From NCBI RefSeq assembly GCF_026210795.1, contig NC_089437.1, forward strand, positions 1,488,001-1,552,000: a DNA stretch of 64,000 nucleotides. The letters run 5' to 3'. The notes beneath the pieces are model-generated. The model had not been told where the DNA came from. It searched no databases and was given only the letters and a program-made list of their open reading frames with translations. The position numbers were made by a program, and so were the translations under genes. Numbering within the stretch: position 1 is the stretch's first letter; each line of letters starts with the position of its first letter. Below are positions 46,811 through 59,559 of this stretch, in pieces. This DNA comes from Rhizophagus irregularis. Its lineage: Eukaryota > Glomeromycota > Glomeromycetes > Glomerales > Glomeraceae.

Positions 46811-49800
46811 AAATTTATATTTTTTCAAAGCCGTTTAATGTTTATTATTTATTTATTAATGACTGTTCATAAAAAAATTTCATTTTACTCATGATTTAGA
46901 ACAACAAACTTACATACAATTGGATTTAGAATAGAATACTTTTTTTCTTAATTAGAGTTGAGTTTTTATGATTTATTTGCGACATTGAAAATAAAAATTA
47001 ATTTGATCTTTAAATACAATTTTACGACATGTTAAATATAACTTTATATAAATCAAATGCAATATTACGATATGTTAAATATAACTTGTATATAAATTAA
47101 ATGCAACTTCACGATATGTTAACTATAAAGTAAACGCAAATTTACGATACATTAAATATGACTTTTATATGCATTAAATATAACTTTTATATATATTAAA
47201 TACAACTTTAATATATTTCTAATATATATGTGACTAATCTCGTACGACCCAGTTAAATCAGGTGACGATCTCCTTAATATGCATCAACTTTATACATACG
47301 ATTGACTTGAACGATGTGAGACCATATCGTGACCAAACCTTGGTTATAAGGTTTATGATAAAATTTCGACTTGGTCACGATATGGTTTCGATTTTAAAAA
47401 TTTCTGCAATGAACGTATTATATACATATGCATATTATGCATATTCATATTCTCGTTCTTTATTTTTATTTTTAGCTTTTTACGACATATAAATTTGGGT
47501 TAATATCTTTTGTCATACAAAATGTTTAATATTCATTACTTAGTTTAATATAGATTTTTTATAAAATTATTATTTTTAGGTAACAGATAATAAGATATTA
47601 TTTTCTAATAATAATAAAAAAAAAAATGAAAATTTTGCGTATGGTTGTACTTAAATTTTTTTGATTAAACTACTAGGTGCAGATTTTTTACAATAAAGTT
47701 ACCGCTCCCCGTGAGGTAAATTTAAAAAAAAATAAAGTTCTTTTTTTCATAATCATCTCTGCTTCAAAGATATTTTAAATAGCTTGATTTTTAAATAAAA
47801 ACTTTTAAAGTGTTTTTTTTTGTTAAATTCTTTATTAATTTCTTTTTATAATGAGTGTATCAGGTAGTCTTTTTGTGGTGTAGCACTTTTCGAAAAATTA
47901 AAATTTTCTTTTAAAATGAAGTTTTAAAATCATATACTAGACATATTATTAACGGCTCTAAAAATTTGTTTGATACTACAATATCGTACAGTACATGTAT
48001 ATAAAACTAATTTATCGTCTTTCCGATTATTTAAGGTGGTTTTAATGAAAAAAAATAAAAAGTCAAAAATGAAATTCAAAACTAATTTCCGAAAGTAGCC
48101 AAAGATACGTCTACCTAGTGACTTTTAGAAGTTATATATTCAAATTTCTATGCTTTATGATTCTTGCTGCGTCACAATGAGGCTCTACACGCGTAAATTT
48201 TGTAAATGTATTTTCGCATAATGCATATTACTATTACCTAAACAACTATATATATCAGCATTAATAAAGACATTTTTTTCAAAAAAAAATTTACATTATA
48301 TATCTTTTTAGTTAGGGAGAATTTTGATATAATTATATAGTAATGGCTCACGGTAACGTTAAAGGTAAAAAAGCACATGTGATATTTAATACAAATTAGA
48401 ATTTTAATCAAATTGCAATAAGTTTCATGTAGCACCAATCTGAAGGTAAAAACAAGTTAAGATATTTAAAATTTTTATTTAATTATAAATAAATTTTATT
48501 TGTAAATGTAAGAATATAATACTTAAAGTACAAATAATTTGCAAATTTCTCAATAAATGTTGTAAAAGAATTTTCAAAAAAATTTGTCCCTAATAAAATT
48601 TAAAAATCCCATGTATCAATTCAGTCTGAATTATTTTAAAAAAGTATGCTTGCTAACAACCGAAACCTTTGAATTTCTGTAGTTCTTGTCATTTTAAAAT
48701 AATCTTATCAGTTATAATTTTATAAACCGATCATCCATCTCATTTAACTTGGTTCGTCATAAATATAGAGAACAGCGCATGATGTAATTATATGTGCACG
48801 TTCGAGTTCTCGTCAACCTCAATATTAACATCACGATATTTTTCATTGAGTAGAAATTGCTTTAGTTTTGAAGTAATAAGAAATTAATGTTGGTTTACAT
48901 TTTACAAGGAGTAATTAACCCTAAAAAAAGAAATACAGGTACTTTGGTAAATAATAATTTGTCTTGTCTTCTTTATTTTCTAATTATTAAACAGTGATTT
49001 TATTACCATGCATTTGCGTAATTGCATCGAAAATTGCAACGCAAAAAAAAAATGACGAATCATTCACTTTATTGTATAATCGAGTTACTTGTAAAAAATT
49101 CCGTAGCCGAGGTCGATACTTTAATTATTCACATTAATTTGTTCAATATATATGAGAGATCGAATGACAAATTAAATAAAACTATAAAAAAAAAAGAGAT
49201 TATTGATTGAAGAATTTTATACTTTAATGTTTAACGTTTGTTTACTTAAACAATATTCAAAGATATAAGTTGATTAGATTAAGGAGACTATCACTAAAAT
49301 TAAAATTTTGATTACTAGAAAAATTTTTTGTATAATAAAATACTTTTTATTTCTATTTTTTGACCTAATTTTGCATATAATGCTGGCCAAGATCATCATG
49401 ATAGTGCCAGTCAAGAACTATAATTCTTCATACGTGCTGTATACTATAATGTATATTATTACATTAGGTAATCATATGGATTCAACTATTTCATGCATTT
49501 AATTAAATTATTATTTTGCTTATTTTTATCAGAAATCCCGTTAATTATATAATTTTTGTAATAAAGATCAATTTCAAAAACGTAAAAATAAAAAAGAAAG
49601 TTATGAACGTATTCAAACCATTATGAATATAAATCATATCATGAATTAAATTTATTATATTCATATAAAAAAAATTAATATAAAAGATTGAGAGGTTTAT
49701 TTCATTTATAAACATACAGTATATAAGTATACTATTAGGAAATATTTAGACGAATAAAGATATAAAATTTATATTATAATCTTGACTTTTTTTTCAAGTG

Positions 49801-49942
49801 ATAAAATGTAAACGTTCATTAGTGTGAATGCGCAAGTATTAATTAAGATTAATTAAGCAATTATTTATACCAGTTGAACACAGTACCAGACTATCAGTTA
49901 CTGCAGTACTGTACAATGATAATGAAAAAAAGTGGATTATTT
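46811..49942. other. Long gene-free interval
   Basis: A loose tandem repeat of about 50 bp (ACGATATGTTAAATATAACTT) spans 47020-47220. 47290-47440 shares TGGTCACGATATGGTTTCGA and flanks with 24230-24330 (opposite orientation). No gene is supported in 47500-49942. Confidence 0.5.
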
Positions 49943-52900
49943 ATGGCAAGCGGTAGTGGTCAAAAGTGCGTAGCAAAACATAGCGTGTACACGCTACAAA
50001 ACATAGCGTATACACGTTATCTTTTACGGCGGGTTACCCCTGTTCTGTTGGATTAACCTGTCAATTTCAGGGGTAACCCGCCATAAAAAACAGCGTGTAT
50101 ACAGTGTGTATACGCTACATAATTTAACGTGTATACGCTTTATATTATAACAGTTTATTAATTTATTTTGGACCAAATTTTAAAATTTTCAAGGGATTGA
50201 ATACCCGCCGCTTCACATATCAGGTACCCACCGCTTCACAAATCGGGTACCCGCCGCTTCACATATCGGGTACCCGCCATTTAATTTTTTTTTTAAAAAA
50301 ATTTTTTTTTTCTTGGCTTTTTTTTATAAACAAATTTTGTAGAGGAATTTTTATTTTTAATATAGGCAAAGGCTTTGTTTGATAGAATTTCATTGGGAAT
50401 TTTTTTAATAAGAAGATTTTTTTTGATAAAAAATTTCGTTAGAAAATTTTTTTCATTGATAGGGACATTTCTGAGTTTTTTTTTTTGATGGATAATTTCA
50501 TTAAAAACTTTTATTTGATAGAAATTTCATTGGAGAATTTTTTTTAATAAGATTTTTTTTTTTTTGACGTATACTTAATTTGTTGGAGCAATTTTTTTTA
50601 ACAGGGGAGATTTTTTTGATAGAGAATTATTTGAGATTTTTTTTTTGTAGAAACTTATTTGAAGAATTTTTTTAATAGAGAAGATTTTTTTTTTGATAGA
50701 TAATTTCGTTAGAAAATTTTTTAACAAGTGAAATTTTTTTTGATAGAGAATTTTGTTACGAATTTTTTTTTAATTGAAGGAGTTTTCCTTAATAAAGAAT
50801 TTCTTTTGGGAATTTTTTTAATAGGTGAAAGTATTTTTTGACGGAGAATTTTATTAGAGAATTTTTTTTTAATAGGGGGATTGTTTTTGATAGAGAATTT
50901 CATTAAAGAATTTTCTTAAATAGATTTCGCTGAGAATATTTTTTTTTTGATAGAAATTTCATCATAGAATTTTTTTTTGATAGATAATTTCGTTAGTGTA
51001 AATTTTTTTAACAGGGAGATTTTTTTTGATAGAGAATTTCGGTAAAGATTTTTTTTTTTAATAGGAGAGGAGTTTTTTTTTTGGTATAGAAATTCTTTTG
51101 AGAATTTTTTTTAATAGGTGGTAAGAATCTTTGAATTTTTCTTTAATCGGGATATTTTTTTTGATTGAGAATTCATTAGAGAATTGTTTGTTGAAAAATT
51201 TTTTTATTTTTTTGATGGAGAATTTTGTTTAGAAATCTTAATAGAAAATTTTATTGAAAATAGTTTTTTTTAATAAGTGTATCGAGAATTTTGGCTTGAA
51301 AATTTTTTTTAATAAAGAATTTCATTAGAGATCTTTTTTTTTATAAAAAATTGATTGAAAATTTATTGGAAAATTTTTTATTAAAAATTTACAATTTTAA
51401 TAAATTTTTACTTCTCTTCATCTTTCCATCACTTCCTTTCATCTCCCATCGCTCCTTTTCGTCTCCCATCACTCCTCTTCGTCTACCATCACTCTTTTTC
51501 ATCTCTCATTATGTCCTATTTCTCCTTTTTGTTTCCTATCACTTCTCATTACTCTTTTTTACTCCCTTTCATCTTCTATTACTTTCCACTACTCCACTGT
51601 TATTTCATTTTTTTATTAGCATCTTTCTCCTTGATCATTGTAATTTACTTATCTTTTTTATTTATTGTTATTGTAAATATGGTGATTTTTTTCTTTAAAA
51701 TCGTAAATGTGTGACTTAAATTTTAATATTTGTCAAATAAAATTTCATTAAATAAATAATTATCATTATTGATGTTTATCAGAAGTTAATATGCTGACTG
51801 CCAGTTGTTATAACAGGTACCCGCCATTTCTTATAACAGGTACCCGCCGTTTCTTATAGCGGGTACCTGCCATTTCTTATAACGGGTACCCACCGTTTCT
51901 TATAGCGGGTACCCGCCGTTTCTTATAACAGGTACCCGCCGTTTCTTATAACGGGTACCCGTCATAACATATAACGTATATAACGCTATAAAATATATGG
52001 CAAGCGGTAGTGGTCAAAAGTGCGTAGCAAAACATAGCGTGTACACGCTACAAAACATAGCGTATACACGTTATCTTTTACGGCGGGTTACCCCTGTTCT
52101 ATTGGATTAACCTGTCAATTTCAGGGGTAACCCGCCATAAAAAACAGCGTGTATACAGTGTGTATACGCTACATAATTTAACGTGTATACGCTTTATATT
52201 ATAACAGTTTATTAATTTATTTTGGACCAAATTTTAAAATTTTCAAGGGATTGAATACCCGCCGCTTCACATATCAGGTACCCGCCGCTTCACATATCGG
52301 GTACCCGCCATTTAATTTTTTTTTAAAAAAATTTTTTTTTTTCTTGGCTTTTTTTTATAAACAAATTTTGTAGAGAATTTTTATTTTTAATATAGGCAAA
52401 GGCTTTGTTTGATAGAATTTCATTGGGAATTTTTTTAATAAGAAGATTTTTTTTGATAAAAAATTTCGTTAGAAAATTTTTTTCATTGATAGGGACATTT
52501 CTGAGTTTTTTTTTTTGATGGATAATTTCATTAAAAACTTTTATTTGATAGAAATTTCATTGAAGAATTTTTTTTAATAAGATTTTTTTTTTTTTTGACG
52601 TATACTTAATTTGTTGGAGCAATTTTTTTTAACAGGAGAGATTTTTTTGATAGAGAATTATTTGAGATTTTTTTTTTTTGTAGAAACTTATTTGAAGAAT
52701 TTTTTTAATAGAGAAGATTTTTTTTTTGATAGATAATTTCGTTAGAAAATTTTTTAACAAGTGAAATTTTTTTTGATAGAGAATTTTGTTACGAATTTTT
52801 TTTTAATTGAAGGAGTTTTCCTTAATAAAGAATTTCTTTTGGGAATTTTTTTAATAGGTGAAAGTATTTTTTGACGGAGAATTTTATTAGAGAATTTTTT

Positions 52901-54246
52901 TTTAATAGGGGGATTGTTTTTGATAGAGAATTTCATTAAAGAATTTTCTTAAATAGATTTCGCTGAGAATATTTTTTTTTTGATAGAAATTTCATCATAG
53001 AATTTTTTTTTGATAGATAATTTCGTTAGTGTAAATTTTTTTAACAGGGAGATTTTTTTTGATAGAGAATTTCGGTAAAGATTTTTTTTTTTAATAGGAG
53101 AGGAGTTTTTTTTTTGGTATAGAAATTCTTTTGAGAATTTTTTTTAATAGGTGGTAAGAATCTTTGAATTTTTCTTTAATCGGGATATTTTTTTTGATTG
53201 AGAATTCATTAGAGAATTGTTTGTTGAAAAATTTTTTTATTTTTTTGATGGAGAATTTTGTTTAGAAATCTTAATAGAAAATTTTATTGAAAATAGTTTT
53301 TTTTAATAAGTGTATTGAGAATTTTGGCTTGAAAATTTTTTTTAATAAAGAATTTCATTAGAGATCTTTTTTTTTATAAAAAATTGATTGAAAATTTATT
53401 GGAAAATTTTTTATTAAAAATTTACAATTTTATAAATTTTTACTTCTCTTCATCTTCCCATCACTTCCTTTCATCTCCCATCGCTCCTTTTCGTCTCCCA
53501 TCACTCCTCTTCGTCTACCATCACTCTTTTTCATCTCTCATTATGTCCTATTTCTCCTTTTTGTTTCCTATCACTTCTCATTACTCTTTTTTACTCCCTT
53601 TCATCTTCTATTACTTTCCACTACTCCACTGTTATTTCATTTTTTTATTAGCATCTTTCTCCTTGATCATTGTAATTTACTTATCTTTTTTATTTATTGT
53701 TATTGTAAATATGGTGATTTTTTTCTTTAAAATCGTAAATTTGTAACTTAAATTTTAATATTTGTCAAATAAAATTTCATTAAATAAATAATTATCATTA
53801 TTGATGTTTATCAGAAGTTAATATGCTGACTGCCAGTTCTTATAACGGGTACCCGCCGTTTCTTATAACAGGTACCCGCCGTTTCTTATAACGGGTACCC
53901 GTCATAACATATAACGTATATAACGCTATGAAATATAGCGTATTAAACGTTATTTTTTGCAACAGGTTACCCCTGAAACAGACAGAACAGGGGTAACCCA
54001 CCGTGAAATATAACGTATACGCGCTACAAAACATAGCGTATACACGCTATGTTTTGCTACGCACTTTTGACCATGGCAGCTTTCCATAGAAATATAGCGT
54101 ATTAAACGTTATTTTTTGCAACAGGTTACCCCTGAAACAGACAGAACAGGGGTAACCCGCCATGAAATATAATGTATACGCGCTACAAAACATAGCGTAT
54201 ACACGCTATGTTTTGCTACGCACTTTTGACCATGGCGGCTTTCCAT
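49943..54246. mobile_element. Foldback element with internal tandem duplication
   Basis: Left end ATGGCAAGCGGTAGTGG (49943) and right end complement of ATGGAAAGCCGCCATGG (54246), both continuing TCAAAAGTGCGTAGCAAAAC and CATAGCGTATACACG. Inside, a unit of about 2.05 kb is tandemly duplicated (49943-51996 and 51997-about 53930). Each unit has a palindromic head (CGGGTTACCCCTG with its complement), GGGTACCCGCCG repeats, a 1-kb T-rich minisatellite (TTTTTTGATAGAGAATTTC), a CATCACTCCTTTTCGTC block and another GGGTACC array. The right terminal 159 bp is also duplicated (53935 and 54094). No transposase. A degenerate target duplication (GATTATTT / AATTATTA) may flank it. Confidence 0.7.
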
Positions 54247-55918
54247 AATTATTATATGATCAACGGTTAAAACGATCAACGATAATCTGTTCTCAGTACG
54301 ATAATCAATCACTAAAATTAAATAGCTTTTTAAAATAATTTTTGATATAAAGAAATAAATAATGAAAAATTAATGGTTAAAAAATTCCGGTTTAAGAATT
54401 TTTATAATAATCCTTACGCACTCATGACGTCACCTTTATCATAATTTTTCTCACGTAATCTCATATTTTCATGGAGAATAGTAGCTGAGATTTAAATTAT
54501 ATTAGATTGGCTCTTTGTGCCATCTACTAATATAATCGTCAGGAATTCTGCAGTATTTCTTGGAATAAATAATGATAATAATGCTAATTTATTTATTTTG
54601 CAAATTTAATTACCTGTTTCGCTTATTTTATCAGATATATACGGTATACAAATAGTTTCTGAGGAAAAATATTTTATTTTAACCATTGTCAATTATTGTT
54701 TGTTTCATTTATGCAATTGTTAGATAAATTAATCAAATGTTGAGAATTTCTTGTACAATCGATTAAGTCTTCGAAATAAGAGAAACATAGCACAAAATGT
54801 CATATAAGTGTCTGTTGATCTTATAATACTTCGACTTCGTAGTACTACCTAATTCCTTTAACATTCTCAAGAACGGTTAATATTCCAAAAAAAATTTATT
54901 GTCAAGTGGAAGATTTTTATTTATAACTGTGGTACTTTTTCTGAAAGGATGGCAATACTTATTATAGGTTGGAAATTTTATATTAGTTCGTGATGTAATT
55001 AATGCTTTATTGTTTGTCTTTTTTACTTTATATCATTGAGAAGTGTAGCATTTGCTTTGTGATTTTCAATAATGAGAGAAATTTAAAAAAAAGATTTTAA
55101 GCTACCGAAACAGTAAATTATATTTCTTTTGTACTGTAGAACTACCCCGCACCTTTACGTGCATTAATTGCCACACAGGTGGTATGCAGAAAGAGTTTTT
55201 ATTATTTAGTAAATAAAATATATGTTCCCATGTTTCAAAAGACGAAAATAAAAATTAATAATAAAAATGAAAAACTCAAGAAAGAAAGAATTTTTAAGTT
55301 ATGAAAAATAAAAATCAAATCCTATTTAAATGGAATTAAATAATCAATAAAATAAAAGTTTCCTCTTTGTGGAACTAATTAAATAATTCAGAAACACATG
55401 ATAACAAAATTTCAATAATTATAAAAATTAAAATTTCTAATTATTCTAAAGTTTGTTCTGTTCCCCGTCACCAAATGGATCGTTCCCCTCATAGTAAAAT
55501 TTCTTGAATTTGTCCGCAGAAATTAGCAGATCACCACCTAATAAATGAATCACCCAATAAAATTTAGTTTAACGTCATTCCGGATCGCGGTTATAAATCA
55601 TCCAATAGTTTAAGGTTGTTTCTAACCGCAGTCGTTCAAATAAAGTTAACCAATCACTAGTTTAAGTAAAATTTTGTACGGTTAAATTAAATGCAATACC
55701 GCGCCTCAAAATTAATAACATCATTAGATAAAGTCGTACATGTAACGAATGTAACGAATGTAACGACTGTAACGTGCATATAAATTTAGGTAGTACAATG
55801 CTTCTTTTTTGTAACCTTCGTTTTGGTTACACTTTACTATTTTTAATGCATAAGTTCGGACCGGTTTCTTCCTTTACTTAAAAAATCAATAAAATATTAT
55901 TATAAAAGAAATTTTATT
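54247..55918. other. Gene-free interval and kinase promoter
   Basis: No gene is seen to 55700. About 55740-55770 has three to four copies of TGTAACGAA, followed by TATAAAT at 55779-55785, 134 nt before the kinase ATG. These are the likely promoter elements. Confidence 0.45.
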
Positions 55919-57825
55919 ATGCCATTTAGTGAAAATAAATCAATTAATAATGCACTTAATAGATCGTATGCATTAATAGATTACAGTATTCATAATAATG
56001 TACACAAAAAATTTGAATTTAGAAAACAATTAATTCTTGATGATGAATCACTTACGGAAAATGAAAAATCTGAAGCAATAAGACTGATAACTAAACTTTA
56101 TGATCTTGCTAAACTTACTTTTAATAAAGGAACAAAAAGAATTTGTGAAATTTGTAACCAAGAATCTTTAGCTACGACATATTGTGAATATTGTATTCGA
56201 AATTATTTAAAAGTAAAATTTTCAAATTGGACATCTGGAAATGTTATTATTGATAATTTAATACGAGAATGTCAAATGAAGACAATTTACCCAGGACTAA
56301 TACCAGAATGGATTCCATATAATAATCTACAAAATATTGAATACCTAACAAAAGGTGGATTTTCAGAAATTTATACGGCAATATGGGTTAATGGGAATTT
56401 TAATGAATGGGATTCTGAATGGCAACAATTAAAAAGATTTGGAGATTTTTATGTAGTACTTAAAAGATTAGAAAATGTTGAAAATGCAAATCAAAATTGG
56501 ATTGAAGAGGTTTGTAATTTAAATATTAAAATAGTTGACAAATTAATTTTTTTGTTGAAAATTTTATAATGGTTTATTTTATAGGCTAAATCACATTTAA
56601 TTATAAGCAATAAATGGACTGATGTTGTCCAATGTTATGGATTAACACAAGATCCATCAAATGGAAATTATATGCTTGTAATGAATATGTTGGATATAGA
56701 TTTAAGAAAATATTTACAACAAAATCATAATAATCTTACATGGAAAGAAAGAATACAAATTATTACTGATATAATTCTTGCACTTCGAAGAATTCATGAA
56801 GAAAATGCAATTCATAGAGATTTGCATTCTGGAAATATATTATATAATTTTGGTAATGCATTCCGTATTAGTGACCTTGGATTTTGTGGACCTGTAGATA
56901 AACCATTAAAAAGTATATATGGAAATCTTTCTTATATAGCACCTGAGGTTATTATTGGAAAAGAACAGAATTTTAAATCTGATATTTATAGTATTTCAAT
57001 GCTTATGTGGGAAATTTCATCGGGACAACCACCATTTAATAATTATGAACATGATTATGATCTTGCAATGAATATTGTTAATGGTATGAGACCAAAAATT
57101 GTACCAGGAACTCCTTTAGAATATGAAAATTAAATGAAACAATGTTGGGATGCTGATGCATCAAAAAGACCTGACATTGTTACACTTAGGAAAAAAATGA
57201 AAGAAGTTAATTTATTTTATCAAAGTAAATCAAATGAATCATTAACTCAACCAGAAGAAAATAATAATTTTGAAATGGAAAATTATACTAGCAGTAGCAA
57301 ACTATTTACAAGCAAACTTCATCAATTTGATAATCTTCCTGAACCAAGAAATGCAACAGAAGGTACTTATTGCTTTTTGTTAATTGCTTAAAGAGTGTAT
57401 TAATGTATTAATTTTTTTTTTAATTTAAATATTATAATAGAAGAACAAGAAGGTATAAATTAAATAAATTATATAATTTTAATTTATAAAATTAATGATA
57501 ACATTGTTAATTTTTTTATAGCATTTCATAGTAATAAATCATATGATTTTCACATTCCTAATAATAGTAAGTGCAATTACATTTATGTAAATATTATATA
57601 ATGAAGCGTTACTCATTGACTTATATTTGCTTTTTTTAGTCGATGATTTTAATAATTTAAGTAGTAAAAACAATAGTATCTCAAAAATAATAAGTAGCAT
57701 ATTTAAAGGTAATTAAATAATAATATATTTAATTATTTTGAAATGAACGAATAACTTATATTTAAGATTATTTAGGCAAAAGATTAACCAACATATTTAA
57801 AAGAAGCTCAAAAAATGGCAAGTAA
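55919..57825 (+). CDS. TKL-like protein kinase, six exons, one in-frame stop
   Basis: Exons 55919-56509, 56585-57362, 57441-57452 (12 nt), 57522-57566, 57640-57708 and 57776-57825 are all in phase with GT-AG introns. The N-terminus carries CEIC (76-79) and CEYC (89-92), a zinc-binding-like pair seen in this fungal kinase group. The kinase domain from about residue 140 shows GGFSEIY, Lys182 (VVLK), HRDLHSGN (Asp276), DLG in place of DFG (Asp294), APE (316-318) and SDIYS. A TAA at 57131-57133 replaces one codon between EYEN and MKQCWDADASKRPD, so translation would end at 379 residues and lose the last helices of the lobe. Ignoring it, 514 residues would result. Downstream exons remain open, so the stop is recent, polymorphic or an assembly error. 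It phosphorylates unknown Ser/Thr/Tyr targets. A seventh exon after 57825 is possible. Confidence 0.82.
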
Positions 57826-59559
57826 TTAAAAGTATGTCAATTTTATTATAATTTTATTAATTTTATTAATATTAAATGATTTAATTTTTTTTTAGATACT
57901 CGAAATTGAAACAATGCGACAACAAACAATGAATCATCAAATTAAAGATTAATGGCTTATAATAATTACTTTATATTGTTTTTTTTCATTATTTTTTAAT
58001 TTTAATACATTATATATTTAATAGACGATGACTAATTACATGATGCTTAAGATTTTAAATTGCATAACTTACTTCATTATTCAATTAGTTATAATTTTTT
58101 TTAAAAAACAAAACATAAAATGGTATTTTACTATCTCGTATAAAACATTCATGAAACCCTATTTTTTCTTTTTAAAGGGTTAAAAGGGTTAGTAATAAAT
58201 AAATATATATATATTGTGTGAATTTTAAGTGATTTAAATGAACTTATTTAAGTATAAAAAAGAAAGAAATAAATAAATAAAAAATAAAAATATTACAACT
58301 AGAAGAAATAAAATAATTTAGATGTAAAAAAAAGCTTAATAAAGTTTAATTTATTGTATAATCAAGAAATTCCAGATAAATCACTTATTTGGAATCTCTA
58401 AATTCGACTATTTAATTATTTCTCAAATCTAATGAATATAATTTTATGGTCTTACAAGTATTAAATTCAAAAAAGAAGCTTAAGACGAACATTCCTTTTG
58501 AATCTGGTGATGTATTATAAAAAAGTTTCTATGTGATGTTAAATAGTTTAAAAATAGTTATTTTTAATAAAGTTAGACATTAATTTCTTTGTAGGAATCA
58601 TCGTTTCACTTAAAACTTTGCAAATTAGGGCATTATTATTGGTATAGTATAACCTTCAAAGAACGCGAGTTTAAATTTAATTTAGTTTAATATATTTATT
58701 AAAAGTATCAGTAAAAGGAAAAAAGACTTAAGGCGATTTATCCACTTTGATAAATTGAAATGTTCAAAATATTCCTGAAATTATTTAAGAAAAATACTTG
58801 GGTTTATTATATATGTAGTACTTTATGATTTGTCGTGTAAGTTATTAAAATCCGCAGTATAAATAAAATCCGTAGGTTACCCTGTATAAATAATTTGAAT
58901 TGTGTAACATTGAAAAGTGTGATATTCTTGCGTCCGTATTTAAAAAAAAAGTTATTAATTGCATTTTATTTGCGGTCATTTCAGCTCTCTTAGTAACCAT
59001 TTCTATAATAATAATTTTTTTTTTTTTCAGTTTTTACCGTAAAGACCAAAACTATCTTTTTAGTCTTTTTTTTTATTAATTTTTTTATCCACCTTTTTAT
59101 TATTGTTTCTTAAAATAAAAAAAAAAAGAATAAAAAAAAATTTTGGTTATTTTTATTGAATTTTTAGGAGATTTTTTTTTAATCGGAAATTTATCAATTT
59201 TTGGAATTTTTTTTTTTAACCCAAAAAATATTGTTTATTCTTTTTTAGTTTGGGTCAAGACTATAATCAGATTAGAACTATATCCTACGTCTTTTCAAGA
59301 TTTTTTTTAGTCAATGGATATTGTTTCTGACTAATAAATTCTCATGAAATTTTTTTTTGATATTAATGAATTTTTTTTTAGTGAAATTGTTTTTAATTAA
59401 AAAGACACATAACAATATTAATAATTTTGTAATTAAATCTATAATAAATTTTTTGATAAATCTATATAACTAAAAAATCTATCAACTATATAACTAGAGT
59501 AACTTGGTAATTATTAGTGAGTTATAATCATTATACTGTCAGATTGACTCGAAAATTTT
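57826..59559. other. 3' flank and gene-free interval
   Basis: 57899-57955 could be a further kinase exon (acceptor TTTTTTTTAG). Around 58882-58930 is a partial copy of the 6907/61409 repeat. The rest is AT-rich with nothing recognised. Confidence 0.45.

Noticed and set aside
50721-50903. 60-codon minus-strand frame repeated identically at 52754-52936
   Set aside because: Lies in the T-rich minisatellite of the duplicated foldback element; identity reflects the duplication, not selection.
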